Of a stretch of 64,000 nt of DNA, positions 1 to 13,133 are shown piece by piece. Both the position numbers and the translations under genes were made by a program. Positions within the stretch are counted from its first letter, which is position 1. The number at the start of each line of letters is the position of its first letter. Under the pieces are notes generated by a model that saw only the letters and a list, made by a program, of their open reading frames with translations, made no database searches and had not been told where the DNA came from. The stretch is taken from assembly GCF_000003195.3 (NCBI RefSeq), contig NC_012876.2, forward strand, positions 41,536,882 to 41,600,881, written 5' to 3'. The DNA comes from Sorghum bicolor (lineage: Eukaryota; Streptophyta; Magnoliopsida; Poales; Poaceae).

Positions 1-510
<510 letters not shown>

Positions 511-2474
511 TCATTAGACATAGGCCTTTAAAATATTTTTTATTTGTTGACGACGATAACAAAAGCCACACACTGTGCAGCCGCACTTCAGCTAACATGA
601 AACTGGTATTGTGTACAATGCCCTTGAATTGCTCATTCGAATTAAGCCACATGTATGCACACAGATGTTGATGTTTCCATCATCACAATTTTACTATACT
701 ATATGATTCTTTGACATTATCTTCTTGGCTTCTTGCTTCATAGAATATGTGCTATTGGGACAGAGTTATGTGTAGAGTTCATAATAATTTTACTGCAGTT
801 AACTTGATACGTATTATCTATTATGCCTACATATTGATGTCATACTTGTTTCAATCATGTAAAGTTTGGAAACCACAAAAAGACAATTATATTTGTCCAA
901 ATTCTGATTTATTAATTTATCATTCTTTTTTGTATGTAGTAGGAACTACCAAGCCCCTTCTTTGTTGATTAAAGATAGAGTGTCTGAAGTCACAAATCGA
1001 TTGTGCTCAATGGCGATCGCTGAGGTGCATAATCAAGTTGAAATTTTCTCCTAAAAATGATATTATTACCATTTTTAAATCTTGAAATACTGTTTAAGTA
1101 CAATGCTCTCTTTTTCTCTATTTTTAAAGCTTTTGTGTGAACTACTCTACGCATGGAACTCAATATATTCACTGTGAGTCTGTGACTAGGTACCTCAACT
1201 GACATCAGCAGCTAGATAATTCTTCAGAGGTGAAGTTGAGGGGAAACAAATGAGCCCTACTAGAAGACCGATATGACTGGCCTGAGTAAGAAGTGCCTTT
1301 TATATTTTTGTATTAGTGTCTATAATAAATATTTGTTTGAGGTTATTCATATGGCTAGAGATGTTTGTCCATTTGGTCTATAGGGTTTAGGATAAGAATT
1401 GGCAAATGTTCTGTATTCAGTAAATTTAATCCTACATGAAAGAAAAGTCTGCTTGCAGATCACCCTAATTTCAGGAAAAGGTCCCCAAATCTTTGTTGGA
1501 TATGATGTTGTGCTCCAATTTTACATTCAGGTTTGCACTGTCAATTCTTTGGCTTTGCCTAAGATTAACTATTCGCTATTTAGTGATTTGTCATGGCTTT
1601 GTAGGTACTAATCAAATTAGTGAAGCAGGACATGGCATGTAGATCAATAATGTTGCACAGCTGGGCGAGGGGCACCTGCAGCTGTAACTCAGACATGATC
1701 CATTCAACTTGTAAGGAAAAAATGGTGCAAAATTAAAGCACCATTCTATTTGTTGAGTTCGCAAGTTATGATTGCTGGTTTCAGTCAAGTTTAGAAATAT
1801 GTTGATTTCTAGAAGTTTTCCTTGCAGATGGTTGCATCCTACCCAGAAACAATTATTGCATCTCTAAATCAATCTTTGCACTTGGTGTTAGCTCATGTTT
1901 ATTCATGTTTTTTGTATTTCTTCTAGAGACATGATCCAATCTTTATGTAATATGAGCGAGATGCTGATTTTGATAGTTAACGTTTTGACTCCACGTAAGC
2001 AACCTGAGCCTCCACAGTTGTGGGGAGCAGAGGGTCATTATGATCGAGACAGTGTGGCAGTCGCGGTGAGTGTAGCGGTTGTGGTATTGGTGGTGGCTTG
2101 CGTGGTAGGCGCATTATGGCAAATTGAAAGGTTAAACTTTTCATATCTATGCAAAAAGTAAGAGCTAATACTCACAGTATGCGATTAATAATACTGTATT
2201 CTAGAGGCAACCCACGTGGCCACAACAAATAAGGTGAAGCTAGGAAGGACAATAGAGGATTCTTGGATTTGTACAACACACGTATAAATTTAAAATTGAC
2301 ATGTATTATTTTGTTCTTATCACAATGAATGTGGTGCCATTATTTGTTCCCGTTGCAATATACGAAAAGATCTGTAAAATAGAGTTAATAAACCTATGAC
2401 GCTGCGCTTCTGTGACTGTAGTGATTTCTAAAACTTTGCTTTTTAGATTATATATCATTTTAATGTTGGTATTT
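511..2474. other. Unassigned AT-rich DNA
   Basis: No convincing gene. The open frames are short, AT-rich and without recognisable motifs. Because a Helitron-like 3' end lies at 2614, this stretch may be Helitron interior with captured fragments, but I found no 5' TC terminus. Confidence 0.5.
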
Positions 2475-2560
2475 AATTTCATAATATTATTATCTTATCT
2501 TGTCGTGCGATTCGTATAATTTCATAATATTATTATCTTATCTTGTCGTGCGATTCGTAT
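2475..2560. repeat. Perfect 43-bp tandem duplication
   Basis: Two identical 43-bp units, 2475-2517 and 2518-2560, each beginning AATTTCATAATATTATTATC and ending GTGCGATTCGTAT. They lie about 50 bp upstream of the Helitron-like end. Perfect identity points to a recent duplication. Confidence 0.95.
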
Positions 2561-2579
2561 ATTTTAGTATAACAGTTTA

Positions 2580-2614
2580 GTTACTCCGTAGCAACGCATG
2601 GGCATACTACCTAG
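2580..2614 (+). mobile_element. Helitron-like 3' terminus
   Basis: The sequence CCGTAGCAACGCATGG, able to form a short CCGT/ATGG-type hairpin, precedes a terminal CTAG followed by T, as expected of a Helitron 3' end inserted between A and T. Directly after it a Tourist-like MITE resumes mid-element at a point that normally reads GATTGGACAAT. This fits insertion into that MITE at an AT dinucleotide. The 5' end was not found, so boundaries and content are unknown. Confidence 0.45.
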
Positions 2615-2691
2615 TTGAACAATATTTGTCAAATACAAACGAAAGTTTTGCAGTGCTCATTTTGCCAAAAATTTTGGAACTAAACAAGGCC
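2615..2691 (-). mobile_element. Tourist-like MITE, 3' fragment
   Basis: The last about 77 bp of the MITE family seen intact at 47679 and 58154, ending in the inverted terminus GGAACTAAACAAGGCC. It starts abruptly after the Helitron-like end, so the other half was separated by that insertion or lost. Confidence 0.75.
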
Positions 2692-4557
2692 TTGGTATGG
2701 CTTTACTTCATTAGTGAAGTTGTTTTTTTGAACTTCAGCTTTATAAACAGCTCTATAGATGGAGCTGGAATTTTTTTGGTAAATTGTTTAGCAAAACAGT
2801 TCTTTCTTAAAATATGCTCTCATATGATGAGGTGAAGCCAAGAGAATCTATTATTTTTGGCTCCTTCACACCCTAAATCTCTGTGAGAACACGTGTCACA
2901 CCCGGAAGTAAGAGAGCATTCGGGTGCCAATCACATGTGCGCCAGGATCTCAAATTCACACACATGAGTCGACATCATCAATGGTACAAAACACAGTGCT
3001 TAAACAAAAAATATAAATGAGCATAAAAGTACCATTATTACAAATCTTGAATCAAAGTGCGAACGAAAACTTAAGCTAAATTGTTCAATGAATAAAGGGT
3101 AAACTAATAACGCTGACGAAGCGGGACCACCTTGCCACAGGAAGGTCGACGGTAGGAACACACGAGCCTAACAACCAGGCAACTCAGGGTAATCCTCGGA
3201 AAGTCGAAGTTGTTATATTGATCGTCTGAGCAACCTTTAATTATTATAGCAAGGGTGAGTTCATATCGAACTCAGCAAGCACAGACGAAAAGTAATGACA
3301 TGCAAAGCTTAAAACAAGGTAAAAGCTGACTTGGTTTGACTGCGATAGCATTTTAGTGGATCACTTTTAATTATAACTACCTATTACTATTAGTGAGTCG
3401 CAAAACCCCAAAACCCTTATTTAGTGTAGGTAGTTATTAACATCTTTTAAGAGACTATCCTAGCATTTATTAAAGTTCGGGGATCAACCCCAAATAACCA
3501 CACTGAGATAGCCATCCCAACCAACATGGAAGAGCCATTCTGCCAAAAACACGAGGTAGCAACCTCAAAACCAGTTCCTTCTCTAAATATCATGTGATTC
3601 CAATTTGCTCATCATGTGAGAGTTTGGGCCACTCGTGACCGTGAGCACAACTAATATATTAGTTTTACACTATGCAGATGTGTGCAGTTTCACTCCAAGT
3701 CATGATTCCCATTTGCCTGGGCCGCGACTCCCGAAAACACTAACAAGGTGAGCAGGCAGGGTCTCACTACGAGACCTTTCACAGGGTCCAATGTTGGTAT
3801 AAATTAACTGCACTTCATTTAAATAGATTTAAGTAGGATTATCCGCAAGCGCACAAATATCATACGAGTGTCATATTTTACCCAAAGGTTTTAAATATCG
3901 TATCCACAGGGAATAATTGTGATGATGACAAAGTATATAGACTTAACCCTACAATTAGGCTAGATCATATCAAGAAAAAGGAAATAGCTAATGCACTCTG
4001 GTTGTAATTCCGGTAAACTTTGTATAATATCGTCTTATCGGGTAAGTAACCCGAATAGGAGAAGTAACAGAGTAATCTCCTACCAGGCACCTATAAGTCT
4101 ATCAGTCCTATCAATGGGAAGTGGACTACAAAGTAATCAACACAGTTATAAAGTCACTTACGTGAGCTATCACTGTTCGGCTGATCAGGGGACATTCACA
4201 AGTAAACCTAGCCTAGGCACCACACCTACACTACAAAATACTACTTCAACCAATGTGTCCATAGATCAAAGCACTCAATATAAGTTGTGAACCAAAGAAC
4301 GAATAAGAACAAGTTGCTTACTTAAATCAGAATAGTAAGTACAAAAGTACCTCAGAACAGAGCTCCGGGCCAGGGAACTGGATCCAAACGAATACAACCA
4401 CGAAGAAGCGCCGACAGGCCGGAACTCCTCCAGTATCTCTACTCCTCTACTCAATCTCTCTAATCTCTAAACAAGAATAGATCTAGAAGAACTAGTCTCT
4501 CCTTATTGCTATATCTAGATGAACTAGATCTAGATGAACTAGAACTAGATCAACTAG

Positions 4558-5859
4558 CACTACACCACAGCCCCAGAGTAACGTCAGACATGTGACGCTA
4601 AAAATAACTATTTAGGGACGTAATGTTGGTCGGTATAAAATTGCCACAAAGCATCGGACGGTAAACGTACTGGTAGCATCCAAATATTTGTCGCTATACA
4701 TGGCGTCTCATGATCGGTCGGTATAGTTCAATAATAGCATCGTTTTATCGGTCGGTATAGATAAAAGAAAAAAAAACACCATCGAGCGCGCCTAAAATTT
4801 CGTTCTCGCGCGCGACCTGAAACCCTACTTGGCCAGATTGTGCGTTCTAGAAAAACAAAATACGCTTCTGCTGCCCACCAAACCCTCACTCCCATCTCAC
4901 CGTTTCAGATTTTAGGCAGCCAGCAGCTAGCGCTCCTCCCAGGGAGCAGGCCGCCGCCGCACGTAGCCGCCGCCGCCGCACCTGGGGAGCAAGCCACTGC
5001 CGCCGCACACCTGGGGAGGTCGTCGCCGCCGCATCTGGGGCGCAGGCAGCCGCCGCATCTGGGGCCGACTCCCTTCTTCCCTTGCCGGTCGCCGCCGTCG
5101 ATTCCTTCCTAGGCCGCCGCCGCCGCCGATTCCTTCGCAGGTCGCCGCCACCAACACCCTCGCAGGTCGCCGTCGTCGCAGGTCGCCGCCGCCGGCTCCC
5201 TCGCAGGTCGCCGCCGCCGATTCCTTCGCAGGTCACCGCCGTCGACTCCCTCGCAGGTGGCCGCCACCAGGGCCCTTCGCGACAAGTTCGCTCCACCGCC
5301 GACGCAAAAACGCTGTAAGCCCGTAACCCTAGACCCTTCCACCACTTTGGCTGATCTATGCTCCATCGACAGGCAGCGCCGCCGCCTGAACTCATGTGTG
5401 TGCCGTTGCTGTTCTAGGTCCTTGCATCACCATTGCAGGTACTGGTATACACTCGATCTGCTTGGCATCTGAGTGCTGAACCATAATTTCTTTGTCAATG
5501 TCATTTTGGCTTGTATGTTTATAAGGTCTAAAAGAATGATTAATGGTTAATGCATAATTGATAATATATATTTGGGTCCTGATCTATGCGTTGGATTATT
5601 GGTTGGTATAACTCCCAGTAGCCTTGCTGCATTGGACGGTATAACCACTATATGTCATCAGCACATTGGTCGGTACTTATTCAACTTATCATCACACCAT
5701 CGGTCGCTAAAAAAATGTCGGACGCTATAGCCTATACCGACGCCAGTTTCAGCGACAACAAATAAGTGTCGCTATAGATCTATAGCGACCAATGGAGCGT
5801 CTTTACATCCACATATAACGACCAATCGTGCATCGTTACTCTGGGGCTGTGGTGTAGTG
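4558..5859. mobile_element. Non-autonomous CACTA transposon, 1.3 kb
   Basis: Terminal inverted repeats CACTACACCACAGCCCCAG (left) and CTGGGGCTGTGGTGTAGTG (right), bounded by the 3-bp TSD TAG at 4555-4557 and 5860-5862. Both are hallmarks of CACTA (En/Spm) elements. Subterminal copies of GTCGGTATA/GGTCGGTA occur in both orientations at 4630-4760 and 5600-5800, as expected for transposase-binding motifs. No transposase frame is present, so it would need a partner in trans. The GC-rich core may be a captured gene 5' end or element-specific leader. Confidence 0.93.
4940..5290 (+). repeat. GC-rich imperfect minisatellite in the CACTA core
   Basis: Repeated TCGCAGGTCGCCGCC-type units, with related CCGCCGCACCTGGGG units at the left. 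Several long open frames run through it on both strands, but they are by-products of CCG periodicity. I do not call a protein. Confidence 0.75.
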
Positions 5860-6060
5860 TAGAGGGACCCTAACCCTAATTATGTAGAGAATATGAAGCA
5901 CCAGGGTGTAGAATGCCTCGAGGGAGGGGGTCTGTGTTGACGGTTGATAACGTCAACTTTTATTAGAACTTTGGACTCAGAGTAAAATATGAAAACACAT
6001 TAGTCTAGGGTTTAAATTGACAATTTCCATGAGTTTTGCATATTCTGTGATTTTCAGGGA

Positions 6061-8005
6061 TGAAGGGTCGAGATGGCGGACTAGAGGGGGGGTGAATAGT
6101 CCTTTCTAAAACTTATCGCGCTGGCTAACCGAAACAAATGCGGAATTAAAACTATCGGTCTAGCCAAGACTACACCCCTCTATCTAAGTTCTCTAGCACC
6201 TTGTAAAAGATCCTAAACAAACAAACAAGGTGCTACCTTAGCAAGAGCTCACCTAACCAATTCTAGGAGCAAGGTCACACAAACCTATGCCACTAGTACT
6301 TTGCAACCGGAAGAGCTCCTACACAAACTAGTGAGGCAAAGCGCACAAAGCCTAAGCTCACTAGCAAGCTCAATAACAAGACAACTAATGCTAAATTAGA
6401 GAGCGCAACTTACTTAGCTACACAAACTAAGCAATGTGACTAACAAGGTTACACAAACCAAATTAGTCATGCAAGGGAACTACTTCTAGCTACACAAGCA
6501 AGAAGGTAACTAGCAAGCTACACAAGCTAACTAATTACAAGAGCAACTACACAAGCACATGTATATGAATGTAAACACAAGCTTGTGTTAGGGACTTGGA
6601 AACCAACGGGAAGAACAATGTTGACACGATGATTTTCTCCCGATGTTCACTTGGTTGCCACCAAGCTACGTCCCCGTTGAGACAAGCTCCAAGGTTGCCG
6701 CCGGTCCTCTTGCTAGTGGTGACCCGCAAGTCACACTCTCCCACGTGGAGTGCTTACCACAAGCTCTAGCACTTGACCCGGCCGGACCACTTGATGCTCA
6801 GCTAACCGCCACGTGTCACTAGCCGTTTGAACTCGACCGTTGCCACCAACGGCTACTACGCACGTGTGCCTGCACAGCACCACCGGACGCTCTACTGCGT
6901 CACACCGGACCCGTGCGCAGAGAGCTCCACAAACTCGCATTGTCACCGGACGCAAGCCACCGGCGCTACCTGAGCGTCCGGTGCTCACCGGTCAGAAACT
7001 CCTTCGCGCGCACTTGCTGACGTCACACACCACCGGACGCTCGAACAGTAACCGCCCAGCGTCCGGTGTGCTCTGCACACCTGAGCCACAGACAGCACAC
7101 TAGACGCTCTGGACCAGTGTCCGGTGCTGCCAACACCAGCGCCTGGTGAGTGTTTCTCAGCGAGCCCGCAACTTCTCCAAATTTCCCACCGGCGCAATAG
7201 AAAATATGCACTTAATTTTCTCAAAAGCGCCGAATCCCGCCGAGCTTGCTCGGCGGGAGGGAGAGAGGAACCCACACCCCTCTCAACCCTAGGAACTCCA
7301 CCACCTTTGTAAATGTGCCAACACCACCAAGTGTACACCACCTATGTGCAAGTGTGTTAGCATTTCACAAACATTTTCCCAAGGAGTTAGCCTCTCAAAC
7401 TTACCACGCCACTCGATCCTAACACGTATGCAAAGTTAGATCGCTCAAGTGGCACTAGATGACCGATATGCAAACAAGTTTGCCCATCTTGATAGTACGG
7501 CCATCTATCCTAAATCCGGTCATAAACTTCTCTACACACCTATGACCGGTGAAATAGAAATGCCCTAGGTTATACCTTTGCCTTGCGCATTCCAATTCCA
7601 TCTCCTCCGATGTTGATGCAACAAATGCACCAACCAATCACCAAATGATATGATCCACTTCATATCATCACGTGACCGTATTGGTTCATCGATCTTGACC
7701 TCACTTGCTCTTCACCGTTGCCTCGGTCCATCGGCACTAAGTCTTGCTCAAGCTTCGCCGTCACACGTGGTCCCTTGCTTCAAAGCCTCCGACTTGCCCT
7801 TCACTCTTGCAACCGGTCCATCGAGCCAAGCCTCATCTTGATCTTCTCCACCTTGGTCACATGACTCCATGTCATGTCTCATATGCACTGAGCTCCTCCA
7901 TCATCACATAATCACCTATGAACTAATCTCCTGTGTATCTCACATAAACACTATTAGTCCACCTAAGTTGTCACTCAATTACCAAAACCAAACAAGGACC
8001 TTTCA
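6061..8005 (-). repeat. Copia LTR, left copy
   Basis: Starts TGAAGGGTCGAG and ends GGACCTTTCA; on the - strand it begins TGAAAGGTCC. Repeated CACCGGACGC/GCGTCCGGTG motifs lie at 6860-7140. Relative to the middle LTR it lacks several hundred bp after CGGCCGGACCACTTG, but keeps a stretch of about 160 bp near 7210-7370 that the middle copy has lost. Confidence 0.9.
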
Positions 8006-8021
8006 ATCTCCCCCTTTTTGG
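8006..8021 (-). other. Polypurine tract of the Copia element
   Basis: On the - strand the internal region ends AAAAAGGGGGAGAT directly before the LTR start TGAAAGGTCC. This is a plus-strand priming tract. The same motif follows the middle LTR at 15389. Confidence 0.8.
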
Positions 8022-11000
8022 TAATTGATGACAACTCTACAAATATATCGAAATTAAGCTTTCCAAGCTAGCACTTCACACAAGTGTAAATTGCTAACTT
8101 GTATTGGATTTTATGCTACTTATCCAACATTTAAGCTCTACGTCAAGATTAGGATAAGCACCATAAAACCCTACTAAGTGCTAAGGTGTATAGAATAAAC
8201 CTTTGTAGCTCGATACCAAGTTTGGTAGCATTTGAAGCATTCAATGTACACCATCCTTAGCACCATGAGTGGCTAGACAACAAAAAACACTAGAAACCCC
8301 GTGAGATCAACATTAAAAGCAAGGGTCTAGTCTTTACTTGAAGAACACAAGTCTAGCTACCAACTTATGCATGCTAGTTATCATATCATCAATCAAGTTC
8401 TATAACTAGCATACACCACACAAGCATGCATATTGAATTTAAAACTTATGCAATGCAAGCAAGCACATGAATATGCACAAATCAAATGCAAACAAACAAG
8501 GTTCATGAGCTTGCTCCCCCTACTTGTGTGCTTCTCTTTTGTCCAAGAATTTTGATCCATCATCTTTTCTTTTAATGTTGCTCCCTTGTCCATGTCCATC
8601 TTTGATCTCTCCGCCTTGAAACATATCTTTTGTTGTCCAACTTATCCCATGATCATATCTTTGTTCCAACTTCTCCCCCTTTGTCATTAATTTCCATAAA
8701 AGGTATGTGATACCAATTAAATCACTTGATATCAATTGAAAAAGTGTGAATCTCATTGTGACAAAGGATTGCATTGGGATAGATGGTTGAGGCTTGAATC
8801 TTGCATTTTTGATGGACATCACCATATGTGTTGGAATGACATTATTTGAATTGCTCTTAAGATACCACATAGGATCTTTGACCTTGATACCATTTGGTGG
8901 GGCACTCCCCCTATGTCATAGCATGGGTCATTCACTTGTCAATCTTGTTGGTGAGGGAACTTGCTTCGCTTGATGATCACTTAAAGTTGAGGATCACTTG
9001 TGGAACCACCTTCTTGTATGATAGATACCATATGTATAAATGTGATATCATTTGAAATATCTTGTCCGATACCATATGGGATTCTTCTATCAATTGAGGT
9101 CTTCTAATATGGAACCACTTGTTTGCTATCTTGAACATTTTCTATCATCATCATGAGTACCATTTGTAGGATACCAATTGAAGAAATATTTAAGTCTAGA
9201 TATCCATTTGCATTGTTGTCTTGTTCTTGTACTCTAATCATCATGAGCTTCTAATTATAGACTTGAACTATGTTGATTTGCCTAAGCTTCCAAGTCCGGT
9301 TTGAACCAATGATAAGCTTTTTCACACCTCACATTAAGGGTTATCTTGCCAATGTTGTACTTGTCACTTGTTAGCAATCCAAAATAGATCAAGTACTTGG
9401 GTTTACTAGCTCATGAATAAACTCATATACATACCACTAGATCAACTAATCATTCAAGCAATAGTGGTAGGTTATGAATTTAAAACTTTTCATTTGTTAT
9501 GCATGATCCTATTGTGCATGTACTATATGCACTAACCGCATACTAGTAAGGGATGAAATGATCATGCACATTACAATGATACCTTTGCTATCTTGGAGTA
9601 GAGGATAGTCAATAAGATTTCAATTTAGCTCCAAATAGCAATGTGAAGTCCAATTTATAAGCTTGGTGAAGACCAATTATAAATGCCAATTGATAGATCA
9701 AACCTTCATCCATATAAAATGAAAACCACTTTATGATCAAGTGCACTATCTTGTTGTGGTTGGCTTGCTTCTTCTTTTTACCATTGCTTGCATGAGAGAA
9801 CTAACAAGAGTACCACTTGAAATAGCATGACTAGCTCTCTTTTGGGTTGTTGCTTGCTTTCTTGATCAATCCTTTTGATTGCTTCAACTAAGCATCTCAA
9901 ATGTCCTTTAGATCATCACTTCCATGTTAGCCTTCCAAGCACCACACTTGGTTTACCCACTCCTCGGGCGGCACGCCCCTCACGTAGGGAGAAGTGACCT
10001 CTCTCCAAAGAACCATTCTTGACACTTACTTGAATTGCATTTATTGATTGATTCAAGTGATGGACTTAATGTGATGAGTAACCATGAATCCTTCTTTAAG
10101 TCCTTTTCTTTCTACTTGTTTAAGTCCTTTTCTTTCTACCAAATGATTTCCAATAGTTACTGGAACTTAAACTTTATCTTCATCTTGAGTTTGATTTTGA
10201 TCTTCAATTTGAGTACCAAATGTGTACACCAAGTACATTTCACAATCAAATGACCTTGTACTCATTACTTGTCATGGTTCAAGATCAATTCAAAACCACA
10301 CTTAGGTGCCTCAAATACTTATAATCATGTTTCCAACTTGAGGGCCTTTCAATTGAAGTGACTCTAGATCAATCCAATAATTGTCACTTTTCTGGCAGAT
10401 TCTGTACCCTTTAAAGAAATATCCATATATCACAATGTACAGATCCAAATACCACGAAATTTGGTGGAGATGTGATTAACTAAGTCATCTAGCAGCTGTA
10501 AGAATTTGAGCTTCATTTGACTTCTAGATTGCTACCAGATTCCAATTCTTCCACCACTGCTACATGCTGAAAACTACTGCACTATAGCTGATAAGATCCA
10601 CTCCAAAACCGAAGTATCCCTTATCCAATTCTCATGAAATTTCTACAGCATATTCTATCATAAATGTAAAGCATGCACACCAAATTTCAAGCCATTCCAA
10701 ATAGATTTGATCACTCAAACGCAGACTTGATCTCAGCAAGCTCAGATTCTCAATGTTGGACAGATTTTAAGCAATTGAGCTATACTTCTCCAAATTGAAT
10801 CAAACTTGAAATAGACTTGTTTGAATACTTTCACAAGACATAAATCCATTCAATCCACTTATTAAAAGTCATCTCATGAACTTATTCAACTCAAATCAAT
10901 CCAAACTTGATTACTAATCATTTTATCCATTCAATCATCTTATAGCAAGCAACATTGCATATATACCCAATTCAATCAACTCATATGCACTCAAACGAAT

Positions 11001-11250
11001 GTGATCAATAAAGATACATGATCATCCAATTTGCAAGCTTCAACTCATATATTTGCAAACCATCAAATAATCCAATAAATTACCATAACTTGAATATTTG
11101 CACTTGTATGTTATAGCACTTGGACTTCACTTATTTGACTTGGCATTGGGATAGGATAAGCACTAAGCTTCAATACTTGACTCAATCATATGATGAATAA
11201 TATAAGATCAATTGAATCAAGCCTCCAATGCTGATGGCACCTACAAACAA
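8022..11250 (-). other. Noncoding Copia internal region, pol absent
   Basis: About 3.2 kb of AT-rich, CA/TTG-rich internal DNA between gag and the polypurine tract. No protease, integrase or reverse transcriptase motif and no sizeable open frame. This is typical of large non-autonomous Copia derivatives that keep gag but borrow pol. Confidence 0.7.
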
Positions 11251-13082
11251 TCATCCACTTTTTGATGGTACCCAAACTAGTTTGGGTCCTCTCAAGTTAG
11301 GTGCAACATACTTAGGCATAGCCTTAGTATGAGTAGCGGGATGTTTTGAAATAGCAACCCTAGAGGTACCATTACCATCCTTTCTAAGCATAGTATTATC
11401 ATCAATTGAAATGAGCTTAGGATTATTACCTAGGGGACATGAATGAGCCATGTGTCCTCTTTCCCGGCATAAGTAGCAACTTCGCTTTGATTGAGCCTTT
11501 TCTTCCTTGCTCATGTGTTGCTTCTCATTGCCTTGCCTCTTGAGAGTTGCTTGAGCCTTCTTCTCAAGCTTGGAGGGACACTTCGAGGCAAAGTGTCCAT
11601 CATTCTTGCACTCAAAGCACTTGATGTGAGCATAAGCTTTCTTCTTGTCTTCATTCTTGCTCATCATCTTGGCATCTTGGATTTGCATTTGATGCCTTGC
11701 TCTTCCACCCCTTCTTGTTTTCTTCTTCTTCATCATCAAGTCACCATGATGGTTGAACTTGACTTGAGCTTGGGTCTTCTTTGCTTGCTCAACTTGGTGA
11801 AATGACCCCAAGTGCGGCACTTGAAGCACTTGACATGCTTTAGCCTCTCTTCTTCCTTTATCTTCTTGAGCTTCTCAATGTTTGGGCAACCATTTGTAAG
11901 ATGTCCCATTTCATGGCACCGATAGCACATGAAATGAGAGAGCTTCTCTCTTTCTTGTTTTCTTTTGCCCTTCTTCTTGAAGCCAAGGCCACACTTGTCA
12001 CCATAGTTTCTTTGAGTCTTCAATATGTTCTCAAAGGTGACTTTTGAGTAGTAGCACCTCTCCAACTTGTTGCTCAAATTCTTCACTTGTTCATTAAGCT
12101 CATGGTTCTCCTTCAAAAGGTTAGTCTCACAAGACATAGAAGTAGAACAAGCATGTATATGTGAAGAACATAGCATAGATAATAAATCATCACAAGAGGT
12201 GGATACATGCTTCTTGCCTACATCACAAGGGTTGGTAACACTATGTGATTGATCATTTGACCCAAGTGATGAGCTCTCACTAATTTCAATTTCTTTATTA
12301 GAAAGCTTCTTAGTGAGAAAAGCATGATCTTTTACCAAGTTGTCATGAGCAACACAAAGTTCCTCATGAACCAATTTTAGCTCCTCATGTGAACAAGTAG
12401 TAACATAAAGTAGATGCTTTTGTTGTTCACATGTGTTCTTTAGAAATGAGTTTTCATTTTTCAATTTATTTGTTTTAGCCATCTCATTTCTTAAAGCTTT
12501 GGTGAGTCTACATATAAGCTCAAAATTTGGATCATCACAATCAACAATCACACCTCCAATAGATACCTTGCCGTCACCGTGAGACATGGAGGAATGTGAT
12601 GAAGTGGATGAGCTTGTAGAAGCATCACTCTCATAGCCATCATCTTCATCCTCACTTGACCATGAGGTGGAGCAATCCTCCACAACCACCTTGTTGTGGT
12701 CATGCTCAACATCCTCATGTATGTCCACCTTTGGTTCCTCCTTTTTGAACTTGCCATCATCCCATGTGGAGGAATCACCGAAGGTGTGTTTGATAGACTC
12801 CCACATTTCATATGCGGTTCCTTTGGAGTTTATCCTATCAAACAACTCAAAGCTCAAAGATTTCATTAGATAACAATAAGCTTCACAATCAAGTTCAAAG
12901 AGAACCTTTTGAGCTTTGGTGAGATTCTTATGGTCCAAGTTGTGTGTGAGACCATTAGTGACAATCCACCAAAATTTAGGTCCCTTTGCACGAAAATGAT
13001 CAACCATGAGATTTTTCCAAAGTGCAAAATTTGTACCATAAAAAATGTGTGTCTCACAATCATCTATCCCACTAGACGCCAT
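11251..13082 (-). pseudogene. gag: Copia gag with CCHC zinc knuckles, frameshifted
   Basis: The ATG at 13082 lies about 50 bp downstream of the primer-binding site. The first frame (13082-11736) has an N-terminal UBN2/DUF4219-like Copia gag region (motifs FALWKNLMV and AYEMWESIKHTFGD), a serine- and acid-rich linker, then a knuckle CYRCHEMGHLTNGC and a second one, CFKCRTWGHF. The frame then breaks near 11750-11830. The other frame (to 11251) continues with knuckles CFECKNDGHFASKC and CYLCRERGHMAHSC. It ends without entering pol. Gag packages element RNA into virus-like particles. A programmed shift is possible, but decay is simpler. Confidence 0.8.
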
Positions 13083-13117
13083 CCTCTCAGGTCAGTGAAG
13101 ACCACAAATAAGAGACC

Positions 13118-13132
13118 TAGCTCTGATACAAC
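13118..13132 (-). other. Primer-binding site, initiator tRNA-Met type
   Basis: On the - strand TTGTATCAGAGCT follows the LTR end. This matches the TGGTATCAGAGC site used by most plant Copia elements except for one or two bases. It fixes the element orientation and marks 13134 as the 5' LTR edge. Confidence 0.8.
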
Positions 13133-13133
13133 T

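Noticed and set aside
1895..2161. 88-codon frame with a hydrophobic stretch
   Set aside because: No ATG context, homologous motif or splice support; possibly captured or chance sequence.
4840..5472. Several overlapping frames on both strands in the CACTA core
   Set aside because: Explained by CCG-periodic repeats; no domain and no start context.
10035..10253. Small hydrophobic ORF in the Copia internal region
   Set aside because: AT-rich chance frame on the strand opposite to element transcription; no conservation argument.
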